NCBI GenBank assembly: GCA_905147135.1
Contig: LR990041.1
Span: forward strand, 14,941,907 to 15,005,906
Origin: Blastobasis lacticolella
Taxonomy: Eukaryota; Arthropoda; Insecta; Lepidoptera; Blastobasidae
Length of the DNA stretch: 64,000 nt
Direction of reading: 5' to 3'
The notes beneath the pieces are model-generated. The model made no database searches and was not told the DNA's origin. It worked only from the letters and a program-made list of their open reading frames with translations. The position numbers were made by a program, and so were the translations under genes. Of the stretch, positions 31,240 through 43,295 are shown one piece after another; position 1 is the first letter of the stretch; each line of letters starts with the position of its first letter.

Positions 31240-32715
31240 CTACGCGAACTTAGACTTGTCCTGTGCCAGACGAAACAGTTCTCCATCGCTAGCAACGCCT
31301 GTCCATTCCTTGATGTTACGAAACCACGATTTCTTTCTTCGTCCAGCGCGACGTCTATTCGATCGATTCTGCCCATAATTATCATCATGATCATGGTACC
31401 TTCCGTGACGTAATACGTGGCCATGATACGTGACTTTCCTCTTTTTGACGGTCTGCAACAGTTCTCGGCTCAAACCAACGCGCTGGAGAACATTCACGTT
31501 GAAAACCTTTTGTGTCCAGCTGATACGTAGCATTCTCCGATAACACCACATCTCGAAAGCTTCGAGAAAGCTTCGAGTGTCAGCTTTTAGAGTCCAAACT
31601 TCGCTACCGTACAGTACCACCGGCCAGACGTAGCACTGGAGCATCCTCAGGTGAACAGGGGAACAGGTGAGATGGCGGTCAAATGCCTGTCTTGTCAAAC
31701 ATAAAAAAAAAAACCTCACTCGTAGCTTAACTGATAATTTGCGACTGCACAAAACATTCTCCATTCTCTTGAAGGTTGCTCGGGCAATTTCAATCCGTGT
31801 CCGAATTTCCTGTTTGCTGTCCCATTTTTCATTCACACAAGCGCCGAGATATTTGTACATTGACACTCGCTCGATATCTGATTGCTACAACCATGAACTT
31901 TGTTTTCGAGATATTCATAGTCAGCCCCGCCTCCTAACTGCACTCTTGAACTCGGTCTAATAGTTTTTGCAAATCTTGCTGAGTTGAAGCTATAAGTACA
32001 GTGTTATCAGCATATTTTAAATTATTAATGACCCTGCCGTTTACTTTGACACCCACTTCCAATCCTTCCAGCGCTTTTGATATGATTGCCTCTGACAGAT
32101 TAAAGAGCAGGAGTGACAAAATACATCCCTGTCTGACTACACGGCAAATCTCGATTAGATCAGTTTCTGAATTTTCGACTCTGACGGTTGCTCTCTGATT
32201 CCAGTACAAGTTCTTGATAATTCTAATGTCTTTGCCATCTATACCAATATCCGCTAATCGCTCCAAAAGGATGTCGTGCCTCACACGGTCGAAAGCTTTT
32301 TCATAGTCTATGAAACACAACATGACGTCGGTCTGCATGTCCTTGCATTTTTGTACTAAAACGTTAAGAGCAAATAACACCTCCCGAGTACCTAATCCGG
32401 ATCGGAAACCGAATTGACTCTCCTCCAGCTGCTCATCACATGTTGGTCTAATCCTATGGTAGATTATAGCTAGGAATACTTTAAAAATGTGACTCATGAG
32501 ACTGATCATACGATATTCGTCGCATTTTTTAGCTTTCACTTTCTTTGGCAAGGTGATAAACGTAGATCTCAGCGAGTCATCGGGGAGGGTTCCCGAATCA
32601 TAGATTTGGTTAAAGAAATCAATTAATACGCCTACATAGTCGTCCTCCTAAAGTTTAATGACTTCAACAGGTATGTTATCAGGGCCGAGTGCTTTTCCTG
32701 TTTTAGCCATACTGA
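31240..32715 (-). pseudogene. RTE-type LINE, 5'-truncated RT
   Basis: The RT and C-terminal part of an RTE-clade polyprotein. Read from right to left: ALGPDNIPVEVIKL (about 32690), KCDEYRMISLMSHIFKV, EESQFGFRSGLGT, CFIDYEKAFDRVRHD, VRQGCILSLLLFNL, then NNLKYADNTVLIAS where the family has FADDTVL, so the second catalytic Asp is changed to Asn. A frame break at 31870-31934 precedes MSMYKYLGACVN. The tail has QCYVWPVVLYGSEVWTLK, MWCYRRMLRISW and TYHGHVLRHGRY. A stop interrupts the start side near 32650. The endonuclease is missing. A SINE tail is inserted in frame at 31645-31715. Inactive copy. Confidence 0.85.
31645..31715 (+). mobile_element. SINE 3'-tail insertion inside the RTE RT
   Basis: caggtgagatggcggtcaaa followed by tgcctgtcttgtcaaacat and an A-run. 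It is the tail of the SINE type seen at 20704-20912, in the opposite orientation. It splits the RTE block RVR/MLQCYVWPV yet keeps the RTE reading frame open. Confidence 0.7.
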
Positions 32716-33589
32716 CTATTTTTTTAAAAGAGTAAAATAGATGAAAATGTTTCAAATGAGTAATTCAGATTAAGTTATGCAAAAACAAAGAAACCATACC
32801 AAAGTGTCGTCCATAAGTAAATTTCACTCGATTTTTATTAATGTTGTCATTATCCCAGTGGTGCTCTCGAAGGCCCGGGGTCTGCCTTGACCATGACCTA
32901 TGATTTGGTATAGATGATTTATTATTTACTTTATAAATCTCCCAATCTCTCTGCTGAAGTCTTTGTTTTATATCTCGGGGTGTTAAGACTCTTGGCTACG
33001 CTTTGAACGTGTTAAATTATTTTACATTTTAATGTAGGCAACTCAACTGGATCGGATAATCACTTTCGTTTTATTACTACGGTTCCACGTAGCGTATCTG
33101 CATTTTCTTTGTCGCTTTTCATCATTACCATCTCTTGGGCGTTGCGTTCGCCATCACCGCTTCTGATGTCGTTGCTTCAAGGAAAGTGGTGTATCAGGAT
33201 CATTGTCATAAGGATGGTGCCACCATAAACTGGGGTAAACATTAGGAAGATGATGATGAATTTAATACCTATACATGACCCATACTTTATTGTCTACCTA
33301 GTCTACTTATGTACCTTACGTACTGATATGATGTCCGGAAACCGAATCCAGAATCCGCAATTCTAAGACAACACATTTTTTCCAAAGAAAATTGCCATTG
33401 CGTGTTGTTGAAATTGCTATCCGAGTAGGGCGGAAGCAAGACTTTGCTCAAAGGTTGTCATAATAACTGAGTCCGCATCAAAAGCATTTTTGAGATAATA
33501 TCTTACAAATTTTACAAAAATTATGTGGATCGAATAAATTTTTGAAAGCTATCAATATCAGCCCATTTTTGCGTTTATGCCAGCCTCAC
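32716..33589. other. Unassigned AT-rich region
   Basis: No gene recognised. ggtgtatcaggatcattgtc at 33188-33207 is repeated near 62685 with similar flanks (about 55 bp), so a small dispersed repeat is present. Confidence 0.45.
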
Positions 33590-33915
33590 CAGAAATTTTG
33601 ATTCGAGCCAAGTTGACGGTCAGTGTGGGGAGATTGGATGAACGTACTGCCAATAGCCGTGTGGTGCCCGGCAGAGTAGAATAGCATCAACCTCTTACAC
33701 TCATGGGTGTCGTACGAGGCGACTAATGTTGTCGAGGCAAAAGATGAAAAGTCTCCGTAGTCTGGAAAATAGGCAGCAGCATTTTCCATTGTTATATTTA
33801 AACACTGCAATCTCCAACCCGCCTGCCAAGCGTGGAGATTATGGCAATAACCTCCTCCTTTTGTTGGAGAGGCCCTAAGTCCTGCAGTGGATTGTTACGG
33901 GCTGTAATGAAGATG
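33590..33915 (+). mobile_element. RTE-type LINE 3' UTR fragment
   Basis: A typical lepidopteran RTE tail: gtcgtacgaggcgactaa, ccgcctgccaagcgtggaga, ttggagaggccctaagtcct, gggctgtaatgaagatga. It has no coding part. A related scrap in the other orientation lies near 50555-50640. Confidence 0.6.
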
Positions 33916-34629
33916 ACTGCCAATAGATCAAGTCTAAAATCGGTGGGTTCAAGCATATAATTGTTATGTCATTTGTCAAGCGGCAAGAAGGTGAGTTATC
34001 GCACCGCACTCCAAAAAGCGTGATACAAAAATGGCCCTTATTATATGAGAAACACATTACACTTTGATCTATCGGTACAAAACGAATTTTGATTCTGGGG
34101 CGTCCTCGCCTTTAGTTACATTTTTATATCTACTGACACGAGCATTGTACAACATTCATTACATGAGAATTTTAAAATAAAGAATAGCTACACGCCTTTT
34201 ACCCGTAGGCATAGGCAGAGACCACATAGTTACATTTGCTAATTATAATTAAAAGTCTGAAATGAAGAATTTTTATTTGTTTATTATTGTAAACTGCTCG
34301 GCGCTTCGATCGATCTGTGAGCACGATATCAGGTCCATTGGCTACAAAAGTCCTGCCCGTATTGATGACAGATCAATACCAATAGAACGTCGCACGACCA
34401 TTTTCAGGAACTGGCGCTGGCATTCTACCTTAGTATGGCAAAGGAGTATGTGAGCAGGAGCTTCACCCAAGCATGGAAGGAGCGCACCTTATTGCCACCC
34501 GACAAAAGCCTATAAAATACTTTTGTTAGGCGACAAATGAAACGCTCCTTCACTGCCTGTTTACACCCTTGTCCACGACACCCAAAAACTGTGACATACC
34601 AAGGTTATTGTAAGTTTCGGCTTCAGAGA
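33916..34629. other. Unassigned region
   Basis: No gene recognised. A 63-codon frame at 34262-34453 shows no domain. Confidence 0.4.
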
Positions 34630-34930
34630 AAGATCTGAAAGACCTCGTCTCAGAAAGTTGCAAATTTGTTGTATTTTGTTGCACATTTATCTACGCCAAA
34701 CTCCATTCTGATGGAGATAAAAGTTCCTAAAATTTGTCGCTCTATTCTTATAAGTATTAAGTCCTGAAGAGCAGAATGGTTATCTCCGCCCTCAGGTTGA
34801 CTAAGGACTGTGATCCACTGCCTCATACATGAATCTAAGAAGGATCTTAAAGTTGCATCGACCTTATACTGCTTCAAGATCCGTCTCAGCCAAGAGCGAG
34901 GCACCGAATCATAGGCTTTTCATCCAGGCA
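34630..34930 (-). pseudogene. Non-LTR RT fragment (palm region)
   Basis: An 84-codon frame (34904-34650), preceded by AYDSVP-like codons at about 34920. It reads PRSWLRRILKQYKVDATL, SFLDSCMRQWITVLSQPEGG and MEFGVDKCA, with the intervening catalytic YMDD block deleted. This motif set occurs in a distinct invertebrate non-LTR group whose clade I cannot assign safely. It is a dead fragment. Confidence 0.65.
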
Positions 34931-35099
34931 GCCGAGAGGGACCCCCGGACTCCGCCGGACTTGTTGGCATCATCCTCATGTCAATGAGGAGGAGCTCTTT
35001 GGTACCACGAGACCCAACCCTACATCCATTTAGTGACATTGCCAAAATATTATTTTCATGATGGAATACGGATCCATGTGAAGCCAAGTATACTATGAT

Positions 35100-35408
35100 G
35101 ATATACGCATACAACGTAAGTTTACACGATGGTTATACAAGAAGCGGTTTGGTTACTACCCGCACTTATATGCCACTGCATTTGTATTGGGCATGGTGGG
35201 TTTGGAAACTCTGCAATCGAGACGGAGAGTATCGCTCCTGATGCACTATGACTTGCTGCTCAATGGCAGGGTGGACATTCCACGCATGCTAGAACGGATT
35301 GGTCTGGTGGTGTGGAACGTAGGCCCGCAGCGGTTGCTTCGCCTGATAGCGCTGCCGTACGCGCCGCGGAATGCAGATCCCTACAATGCGCGCTCGCGTC
35401 CTCCTTGA
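35100..35408 (+). pseudogene. Non-LTR RT C-terminal fragment
   Basis: A C-terminal tail of a Jockey/CR1-group polyprotein. RKFTRWLYKKRFGYYP and YATAFVLGMVGLETLQ are followed by SRRRVSLLMHYDLLLNG and ending NADPYNARSRPP with a stop at 35406-35408. These are the YP..LGM.SLE.RR-type C-terminal motifs that follow the RT thumb. The upstream RT is missing (5' truncation). The AT-rich DNA that follows (to about 35700) may be its 3' UTR. Confidence 0.65.
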
Positions 35409-36385
35409 CGATTTAATTTCAAAGCACGAAATCTTTGCTGATGGACTGCGTAAATTTTCTCGTGCCATATACATTTTTATTAATAACACCTAGACTTTAT
35501 ATTACTAAATTGTCAATGGATCTATTTTTTATATTTAATGAAGTATTAATTTCAATTGATAATTTATATTATGATTTAATTTATATAATTTTTTTTTATG
35601 AAATATTATGAATTACGTTACATAAATGTTATATGTAAGCGCTTTGGATTTTGTCTGTAAGTATGCATTTATATTAAATAAATAAATGAAATTATAAAAT
35701 AAGACATTGTTACTTTTCTCGTGAAAATAAATTTGAAAGTTACTTTTAAATATCGGTCACTGGCAACACTGCACTGCCCATGGTTAAGGGCATGCCAACA
35801 TGTGGAGTCTCCTTTATGTAGAATGCTAGATTAGTTCGCGTGTAATCGCAGCTTATCTCTGTTACCTCGTGAAATAATCGGTCTAGATTATTTCAGTATC
35901 ATTTTTTATAATACCTCAGTAATGCTGTGGACAGTATTTACGGAAACATTAGAGCGCAAATGCATACATTGCCACGATTGCGACAATTAATTGATAAAAA
36001 AACGTTAAAGAGTATCTGATTGTGATAAGTTCATTCCTTTTGCTAATTTATTTCACAGTGACTCGAACCGTGGTGTTGTTGAAATATTACTTGGGCATAG
36101 TCTTATTTAAAACACAGTGTGCAGTAAGTATACCTACTTAAGTAATATTAATTCAATAATTTTGCTTAGGTTGGTAGTTAAGTATACTTACCTGTTACGT
36201 GTAGTTATGTAAACCTAGCTGTTTATATTGACAAATAATTTCCTATTACATACTTAATGTTTACTTTTTCATTGGTTATGTTTAATATGTTGGTATCCCT
36301 ATCTACCTTCGAGCTGTAAGTAGGTATTAACCTTCATTCAACAAACATTTTAAGTAGGTTCCTACCCTAGCTAGCTAATAAGTAA
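35409..36385. other. Unassigned AT-rich region
   Basis: No gene. Strong A/T content with gtaagtaggta-type tracts. Confidence 0.45.
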
Positions 36386-36942
36386 ACTAGCTATTGCCCA
36401 CGACTTTGTCCACGAAAATGGCAGTTTAGCCTTTGCCAAGCACATAAAGCGACAAATTTATATTATATCTAGTTTATGAATGCGAGTAGATCCTACTTGG
36501 CAGGCCATGGGTCCGAAACTATAAGGAACTGCTTAATTTGTTCTTAATGGGGTGAAAGTAGGAATAAATCAGTTCTCGCTAAACACAACAATTATCAAAA
36601 TTCTGTACAACTCAAATTCTAGAAATATAAATAAACTATTCTTAGTAAAAAATTTCACATATGAATTTGATAATAGGTATTGTTATTTCTAGACATTGAG
36701 TTGAGCAGATTTTCGATAAAGTGGCAGCGCTTTCACTGCACCCCCCTTAGTACTTAGTAAAGTCCTCTGTGACTTTGTATAGCCACCAACAATTTCTAAG
36801 GTCTAGTTTTACTTAGCCGTCAGTGATACCCCCGGTACTGCAACGTCCATGGGCAACGGTAATTGCCCGGACGGTAACCAACTCCGGCTCCGGAACGTAA
36901 CAATTGAATTTAACGCGGACGAAGTCGCGGGCGCAAGCTAGT
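36386..36942. mobile_element. MITE with gcccgcgacttcgtc-type ends
   Basis: The left end actagctattgcccacgact and the right end agtcgcgggcgcaagctagt are imperfect inverted repeats of about 29 bp, a very common lepidopteran non-autonomous terminus. The interior contains a LINE/SINE-tail-like scrap (caacgtccatgggcaacggt, about 36840). No ORF. Confidence 0.65.
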
Positions 36943-37194
36943 AAAATATATTCGCCATAATAAATCAATAGATAGAACATCATGCGAGAAACATATCTCT
37001 GTCATTATTATTTTTTATAGGTACAGCGACCAAACCTAAACTGTAACTTCGATTAAACAATTTTCGGTGAAACAAAGCGTCGGATGAATGGGCGTTGGAG
37101 AATGAACCGTTCTCTAATTTAATCTATCGGTTAACTATCATTCGGCTAACATATTTCTTTAAATAGTGTTTCGAAATGGCGTATTAGTCCCTAA

Positions 37195-37650
37195 TTTCAG
37201 GCATGATCATTTCATCTCAGTCCTTACAGTGCTAACGCAGCTTCGGTTCCGCATTTTTGTTGCCAGCAACCTAAATGCATGAGTTGTATCTGTTATGGAC
37301 GGCAGTTACCGCCTACCATCGGTGGGCTGTCTGCTTGTTTGTCACTGCGTAGAATAAAAAAAAACTTGTTATGTATGACGTGTGCATTCATGAGTGATTC
37401 AGAATACGGAGGACGCATGGCACGGCGTTATCAACGCGCCGCGCGGGCAGACTAAACATCGTGAGGGAGCTCCCCTGTCTCGTAAGTCGTAGGTACTTTA
37501 ATATTGTTGTCTGATCGATCCAGTGAGCGTACATTAGCACAGAGTAACAGAGGAACTACAGAACTCAAAGTATAACTATAACCCACAGACAATAGCATAT
37601 GAAATTAGGTTAGAGATTTCAAATAAACATGATATCATCTATACTATTAT
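37195..37650 (+). repeat. Dispersed repeat D, plus copy
   Basis: About 455 bp matching 48880-49345 in reverse complement. Shared landmarks are catgatcatttcatctcagt, ttgttgccagcaacct, caacgcgccgcgcgggcaga, cctgtctcgtaagtcgtagg and ttcaaataaacatgatat. It contains an internal A-run (about 37350), suggesting that a small retroposon tail is part of it. Confidence 0.8.
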
Positions 37651-38059
37651 TATATTTCGTCGCTTCATTCTTCAGATATAAGTTAAAACAACTTACAGGT
37701 AACATCGCACAATTTAAAGACACAAAAAAACAAAGCTGTCAAGCACAGTGGCGCCACGCGTCACCGGAGTACAACCTCATTCTTTTTTCGTGAAAGGCAA
37801 CAGACGCACACGTCTTACTTTCTTATGACTTACCTACCCACCATTTTATTTTCTTCTGTGAATTTTATATATTTTTTTCTTTTGTTCACGCTACTTTTAC
37901 AATGCTAAAAAATCAGCGTAATCCCTCTTGTAACGATCAAGAACCGTAAAAGAAGTGGCGAAGAGTGATTATTTATTCCGATTCGGATGAGTCAGATAAA
38001 TCGGGTAAGTTTACGTATTTTGAATATATAAATTTGTGAAAAGTGAAATCGACATGTGT

Positions 38060-38250
38060 ACGACAACGAGACGAGAATTTGCTAGAATAGTATTGGCAAA
38101 TACTTTAATCGCCTGGATATTGACCGTGAGCCTTCACGATGGCATAAAAGCCTGGATTCTAACCGTGAATTAGCACGATGGCATACCAGCCCAGATATTG
38201 ACTGCGAGTCAATACGACGGCTTTAGCGACAACAAATCTTGACTGCGAGT
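38060..38250 (+). repeat. Short tandem repeats in DIRS 5' region
   Basis: About four degenerate 44-bp units of the form cc(t)ggatattgaccgtgag..cacgatggcata..ag. Units become shorter to the right (tcttgactgcgagtcag). They sit upstream of gag. Confidence 0.65.
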
Positions 38251-38379
38251 CAGTGGTTGTTAGTCGATAATCGTAAACGATTCTATAAAAATGTACCTAC
38301 GTACATATTTTGCTCGTAGTCGATATTTGTACCCCGCATATATTTAACTTTTTACTATAACCTACAAAAGTAAGCATAA

Positions 38380-39210
38380 TTTATTTGGGGTAGACTCCGA
38401 AAAGGAACAAGATGCGGGTATTACGGTGGATTTACACCGCGCTGACGACGGCACAGCGTCAGATCCGACGCCCTTACAAATCGAGCCTTTACATGAAGAA
38501 CCAATTCTAAAACTAGACTCCGAACTGCTGTCGACTCTAGGAGATCCTGCGGAAGATGCACCAGACTATAGTACTAGTTCAGGTCTCTGAGCCCCGACTT
38601 TAAATGTCGAAATGGCAGGTGCGATTCCTGATTTAAGCCGGGCTCGCGATAAAAGATTAGAAACCAGCCAGAACCAGCTAGGTTTGGCAATTTCGGCAGT
38701 TGGGAAAGGGTTATTCCTCCTGCTCGCTGGTGACGACAAGCAGAAAAAAGTCCAAGCTATTCAATCGATATCGGACTAGCTGATCTATATTACATGGAAA
38801 CAGAGTCTAGAACCAAGCTTATTAAGCCCCCTGTTTAGATAAATCGTTCGTACGAACAATGCATGACTTGGTAAGAGACGAAACTCTTTTCGGTAGCAAA
38901 TTATATATAATAAGATAAAAGCGTCTAAAATTATAGAGAAACAAGGGTTTCAGATTAAGAGGGCGCCACCAGTTCAGAAGACTCCATCTGCTTTGGCAGT
39001 TTCTCTGCCCTTATCGTCACTCCGTTCGCGTCCCCATGGAAATGCGAATGGACCCTCTCGCTATCCGCCGACAAACAGAGGAGGGCGAGGGGGGGCACAG
39101 CAGGAGCAGCCCGGTAGTCGCAGGCTCCAACGTATCACGGCAAGACCTCCACGGCGACGTCGGCGAGCAGCAGCAAGCCACGTGCTCCAACTCGATAGAA
39201 TAAAAAGGTA
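38380..39210 (+). pseudogene. DIRS-like gag remnant
   Basis: Acidic start DSEKEQDAGITVDLHRADDG, then LDSELLSTLGDPAEDAPDYS, followed after a deletion by APTLNVEMAGAIPDLSRARD, KRLETSQNQLGLAISAVGKG and, in another frame, EKQGFQIKRAP. The C-terminal basic region (39000-39210) contains PPTNRGGRGGAQQEQ and an Arg-rich patch. This series matches the gag of insect DIRS elements, where the segment between the SELL..LG and APTLN blocks is much longer. Several stops (for example TGA at 38588) and frame changes make it non-functional. The element's RT gene should follow but is replaced by the LINE insertion. Confidence 0.7.
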
Positions 39211-39357
39211 CACGCCGGCCGATTACAAGTTTTTTATCATTGTTGAACATCTATCACCAACAATCCGTGTAGGACTCTCGCTATCTTTTAATCAAAAGGT
39301 TTCACAAAACTGTGTTCCTAAATCCATTTTCATCTAATGAAACTGCAGAGATCGCTA

Positions 39358-40910
39358 TTTTTTTTTCTTTATTTTAGGAATAGCCCCATAGTTTACAATA
39401 TAAACTTATTAATCATGAAATACAATATAAAAAAACAATGTAAAAATAAAAATAATATAAAATAAAATGTTACACAAGGATAAAAAGAATTACAATATTT
39501 ATTAGGTACGCCGCCTGTACCTACAGTCTTTCTATCATTTTTTGTTCGCATTCTGATGCACGCTAAGCCAATGTTTGAAAAACTGACTCCTACTGTCATA
39601 CCCGTCAATTTGTAGTATATTGTTACGTGAGTCACGTACCCTTTGCCACATGGACGCTATCCTACTACGTTTAATTACGTAAAAATCAGGAACCCCTGCT
39701 TGGGCAAACATCTCCGACGCGCTGCAATACCTTGGTAGACGCATCATGATGCGAAATGCATCATTATACTGGACTCTAAGAATGCCAAAGGCCCTTCTAG
39801 TGTACTTGGTCCAGAGCTGGCAAGTATAGAAACATTGACAAAATGCTCTAAATAGAGTTACTTTGACATCCTTCGAGCACTTAGCAAATCTGCGCGCCAA
39901 CATATTGCAGCGCACGGCGAGAGCTCTACGCTCCCTTTCGAGGTCTAGATCGTCCGACAGACTCTCAGTGAGAACGTGTCCCAGGTATCGAAATTGTTTT
40001 ACAGCCTGAATTCATGACCCATTCAAATATAATGGCGGTACAATCCCCGGACCTTTATCGTAACGAAATACCATAAGCTCCGTCTTTTTAGTGTTGTACT
40101 TCATTCCGTGTGTACGCGCAAAGTTCTCACAGACTGCGAGCAGGTAACGTAGGCCTCCTATCGAGGGGCTGAGGAGCACTATATCGTCAGCATAACTTAG
40201 GTTATTAAAACATAGCCCTTATACGTGACAACCTATACCGGTGCCTCTCAGCTCCTCGATCAGGCCATTAACGTAGATATTAAAAAGGTCCGGTGATGTG
40301 AGCCCCCCTTGGCGAACGCCATACTCTAATCTATATGCACTAGATTGTGCATCACCCCATCTTACTACGTTGCTTTGAATTTCCCAACAGACCCACGATA
40401 TCATTCGGTACATTGGCCGCGCGCAGTTTCGACCACAAGATTTCGTAGTTTACTAAATCAAAGGCTCGGCTCAAGTCAAGGAAACATGCATACACTGATG
40501 TTTCTCGCTGCAGATAATAGTTAACAGCGTACTTTAAAGACAATATCGCGCTGTCTGTCGAAAGACCAGGACGGAAACCAAATTGACCTTCACTAATTCT
40601 AACATTTTTCATCTATTCAGGCTGTATAACCCGCTCTAATATTTTGCCAACAACCGTGCCAAGGTCGGTAGTTGCTCACCGAGGACAGGTCGTCAGTTTT
40701 GTTCTTAGCTATAGGCACTACCACCGTTTTCATCAGTGCATCCGGTAAAAACCCATAACTAAGAAACATCTCTAAGAGCTTTGCCAAAACCTTAAAAATC
40801 GCATCGCTCGCAAACAATATATGCTCTAGACTCAACGAGTCATTCCCAGGTGACTTGCCACGCTGCATTTCACGTACCACGTCCATCAGTAGGTGGATTA
40901 AGTACATGCT
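39358..40910 (-). pseudogene. CR1/L2-group LINE inserted in DIRS
   Basis: A 5'-truncated LINE with its A-tail at the left (T-run 39358-39367). Read right to left: MQRGKSPGNDSLSLEHI, KTVVVPIAKNKTD, SNYRP (about 40685), ISEGQFGFRPGLST, CFLDLSRAFDLVNYEIL, YRLEYGVRQGGLTSPDLFNI, a decayed Tyr-X-Asp-Asp segment (LSYADDIVLL-like, about 40200-40165) and the C-terminal RCNMLARRFAKCS and YTCQLWTKYTRRAFGILRVQYNDAFR. At least four frame breaks split it. It lies antiparallel to the DIRS element and replaces its RT region, so it is younger than the DIRS copy. Confidence 0.78.
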
Positions 40911-40959
40911 GGGCGAGGCGGGCGTGAACGACGTTCACTAAACGTGGTGACGTTCGGCG

Positions 40960-41133
40960 CGTACGGCGTACGGCACGCCGCGCCGCCGCGTCCGCCGCCC
41001 GCGCCGCCCACGTCCCGCTGGACGTTATTAGGAAAGCAGCTGGCTGGACTCCAGCCTCACAGACCTTTGCAAGGTTCTACCATCGTCAGGTGATCGACGA
41101 AGGGAACTTTGTAAGATCTATTTGTTTTCCCTA
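40960..41133 (+). pseudogene. Tyrosine recombinase C-terminus (DIRS-like)
   Basis: A plus-strand frame running AAARAAHVPLDVIRKAAGWT and then FARFYHRQVIDEGNFV, with a stop near 41131. In DIRS/YR recombinases this is the final block: an Arg/His-containing helix, the A.GW motif and the nucleophile Tyr (codon 41076-41078 in FARFYHR). The upstream box I Arg and the rest of the domain are missing because the LINE junction lies at about 40910-40940. It is a remnant only. Confidence 0.7.
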
Positions 41134-41360
41134 GAATTACTAAGTGTTATCTTATTTTACAATTATATAATGTAAAATTAAAGTTAAGAAAGTCATGATA
41201 ATTAAAAGTGTTGATTTGCATACAATTCTATTTTATTATTATTAGCAATCATCACTTACAAAGTTTAAACCACAAAACTTTAAACTCTAAACATCTACCT
41301 TGTTATTATCTACTTATATCTGAAGAATGAACCGACGAAATGTAATATGAGATCAAACGA

Positions 41361-41661
41361 GCTTCGCAAGCGACGTTCAATCGATATTATATGAGTACAC
41401 TTCATTCGAAGATATAAGCTCCCTCCCACCCAAGTCCCTGAAGAAAGTTTTGTTTGTTGGACGTACTGTCTCTAAAAGAATGAGGTTGTACTCCGGTGAC
41501 GCATGGCGCCACTGTGCTTGACAGCTTTGTTTATTTTTTGTCTTTAAATTGTGCGATGTTGCCTGTAGGTTAGAAGGACTACCTTGTTATTATTTACATC
41601 TTCGAATGAAGCGTACTCATATAATATCGATCGAACTTCGCTTGCGAAGCTCGTTTGATCT
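41361..41661. repeat. Foldback around DIRS right terminus
   Basis: gatcaaacgagcttcgcaag (41361-41380) to about 41425 is inverted at 41594-41661 (cttgcgaagctcgtttgatc). The arms of about 66 bp enclose the right terminal block. A further complement of the left terminus lies at 41308-41345. Confidence 0.8.
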
Positions 41662-42849
41662 TATATTATATGTGAGTAAAGATTTATTTTTTATATTTGT
41701 TTGTTTGTAACGAATTAACTAAAAATTACTGGAGCGATTTTAAAAATTCTTTCACTAATACAATGCTACTCGTCACTAAGAAACATAGAAGACTACTTGT
41801 TATCGCGCGTGTCAGGTTTAATATATGTCCTACTTATAACTATAGTGACTTTTATTAGTATATACCTTTTTTTTAGTCATTAAGCTACAGGATTAGAACA
41901 GAGTGTGAAATATATGGAAAACACTAAATTAAGTAAACAACAGCATATTAATAAATATATATGTCATGTAAAAAATAGTTTAGGTTTAGGACATAGGTTA
42001 TAAAGCATTTAAGAGAGGCTGTTCGAAGTGGAGGAATAAGACTTGGTAACCAGACCCAGGCAAAAACCGGGACTGGTCGTTCAGATGATGATGAAGTATC
42101 CAAGGTTGTATATTATTACATATTAGAATAAATAAAGAACATGTAAATTGTGTGTCAAAATTGTAAGCTGATAATTTAGAAACAAGTGAGCTTTATTACA
42201 AAATATGTGATCTTGGCTAAAGTACTATTCTAGTTGACATTATTTAATCAAACAAAAGCATATTTTAAATATATTAGGTATATTTTAATAAGCAATATAA
42301 TTCATTATAAAATGAAGTATTTATTTAAGCAACATTTGCTGAATTAAACGGGTTTTTATAAAACAAACAAGTTGCATAGGTTAACAACATTTATCCAAAA
42401 TTCTAACCATCACATAAAAAAATATTTATCCTTTAAAAATGGGACAGTGGTATTACGAACGATTCAATAAACAAACGATTATATAAATAAATAAAAACGA
42501 ATACAAAATATAAAGCAACAATAATACAATGTAAGTTCGTACTTAACTCTTTGCCGTCTGGAGCAAAAGCCGGAAATGTCATTGCTATTCTCAATTCCAG
42601 TCTCATAAATTTACTGATAGATTGATTACATGTTAATTTAATGTATTACAATACTTTTAACATTATTATATATTTATTACATAATTAATTAAGGAAGTTT
42701 CACATAAACAGTACTTAACTGATCAAAGACAAACAATCGTTCAGAAATCACGACACTTCGTTCTGAAGTTGGTAAAATGTTTGCAAAAGTATTTTGAAAT
42801 ATTAATTATTATTAATCACGATATTTAGTACCAATTTAAACATACTAAA
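41662..42849. other. AT-rich region with element scraps
   Basis: No gene. 41680-41770 (tttgtttgtaacgaattaac) is the complement of a tail type seen at 48140-48190 and 48800-48850. The rest is unassigned. Confidence 0.45.
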
Positions 42850-42960
42850 ATACCTTATATCTAACACACGCATGGATGCAATGGATGGAAGAAGATTGAC
42901 GAAAGGCGTATATAGCGCGAATCTGGAAAACCGGCCATTAAGAGGACGACCTAGAAAAAA
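42850..42960 (+). pseudogene. RTE-type C-terminal tail scrap
   Basis: Reads MDGRRLTKGVYSANLENRP and RGRPRKN, the R..GRP.K motif that ends RTE polyproteins just before the 3' UTR. About 35 codons only, with no other domain. Confidence 0.45.
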
Positions 42961-42974
42961 CATTGAACTGATTA

Positions 42975-43295
42975 AGAACATTAGAAAGAAAGAAAGAAGA
43001 CATTTATTACACGTAGACACCACGATACGATAATTAGGTACAACAACAACAAAAAATAACAAGGAAATAAGAGTAAACAAAAAAAATAAAAAAAATGTGA
43101 AAAAATAAAAAATAAAAATAAATGTAAGTACTTACCTACAGTTAACTATTCCCAGTGGCGTTGTTTAAACTCCATGTCGTGGCTTCACGTGCAACTGGAC
43201 CCCCTCAGCATAATGTTGTGGCCGTATGACGCGTACCACAACGCTGGTTTTCAGTGTGCCCACCTACCACCCGGAAACACCGCACAGTCAGCAAT
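42975..43295 (-). mobile_element. SINE family E with (gaaa)n end, minus copy
   Basis: The microsatellite agaaagaaagaaagaag at 42983-42999 is the 3' tail. The body (acacgtagacaccacgat, ccagtggcgttgtttaaact, caccacccggaaacacc-like) is the reverse complement of 51798-52068. The simple-repeat tail and lack of ORF fit a SINE or LINE 3' end. Confidence 0.75.

Larger units (their letters stand above)
37665..41661 (+). mobile_element. DIRS-like tyrosine-recombinase retrotransposon, nested and decayed
   Basis: Inverted terminal blocks lie at about 37665-37787 and 41473-41620 (aacatcgcacaatttaaaga and tcaccggagtacaacctcat on the left, complements on the right). Between them, on the plus strand, come a DIRS gag remnant (38380-39210) and the C-terminus of a tyrosine recombinase (40960-41133). 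The RT/RNase H part is gone. A minus-strand LINE occupies 39358-40910. Inverted termini plus gag plus a tyrosine recombinase with no integrase is the DIRS signature. Confidence 0.72.
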
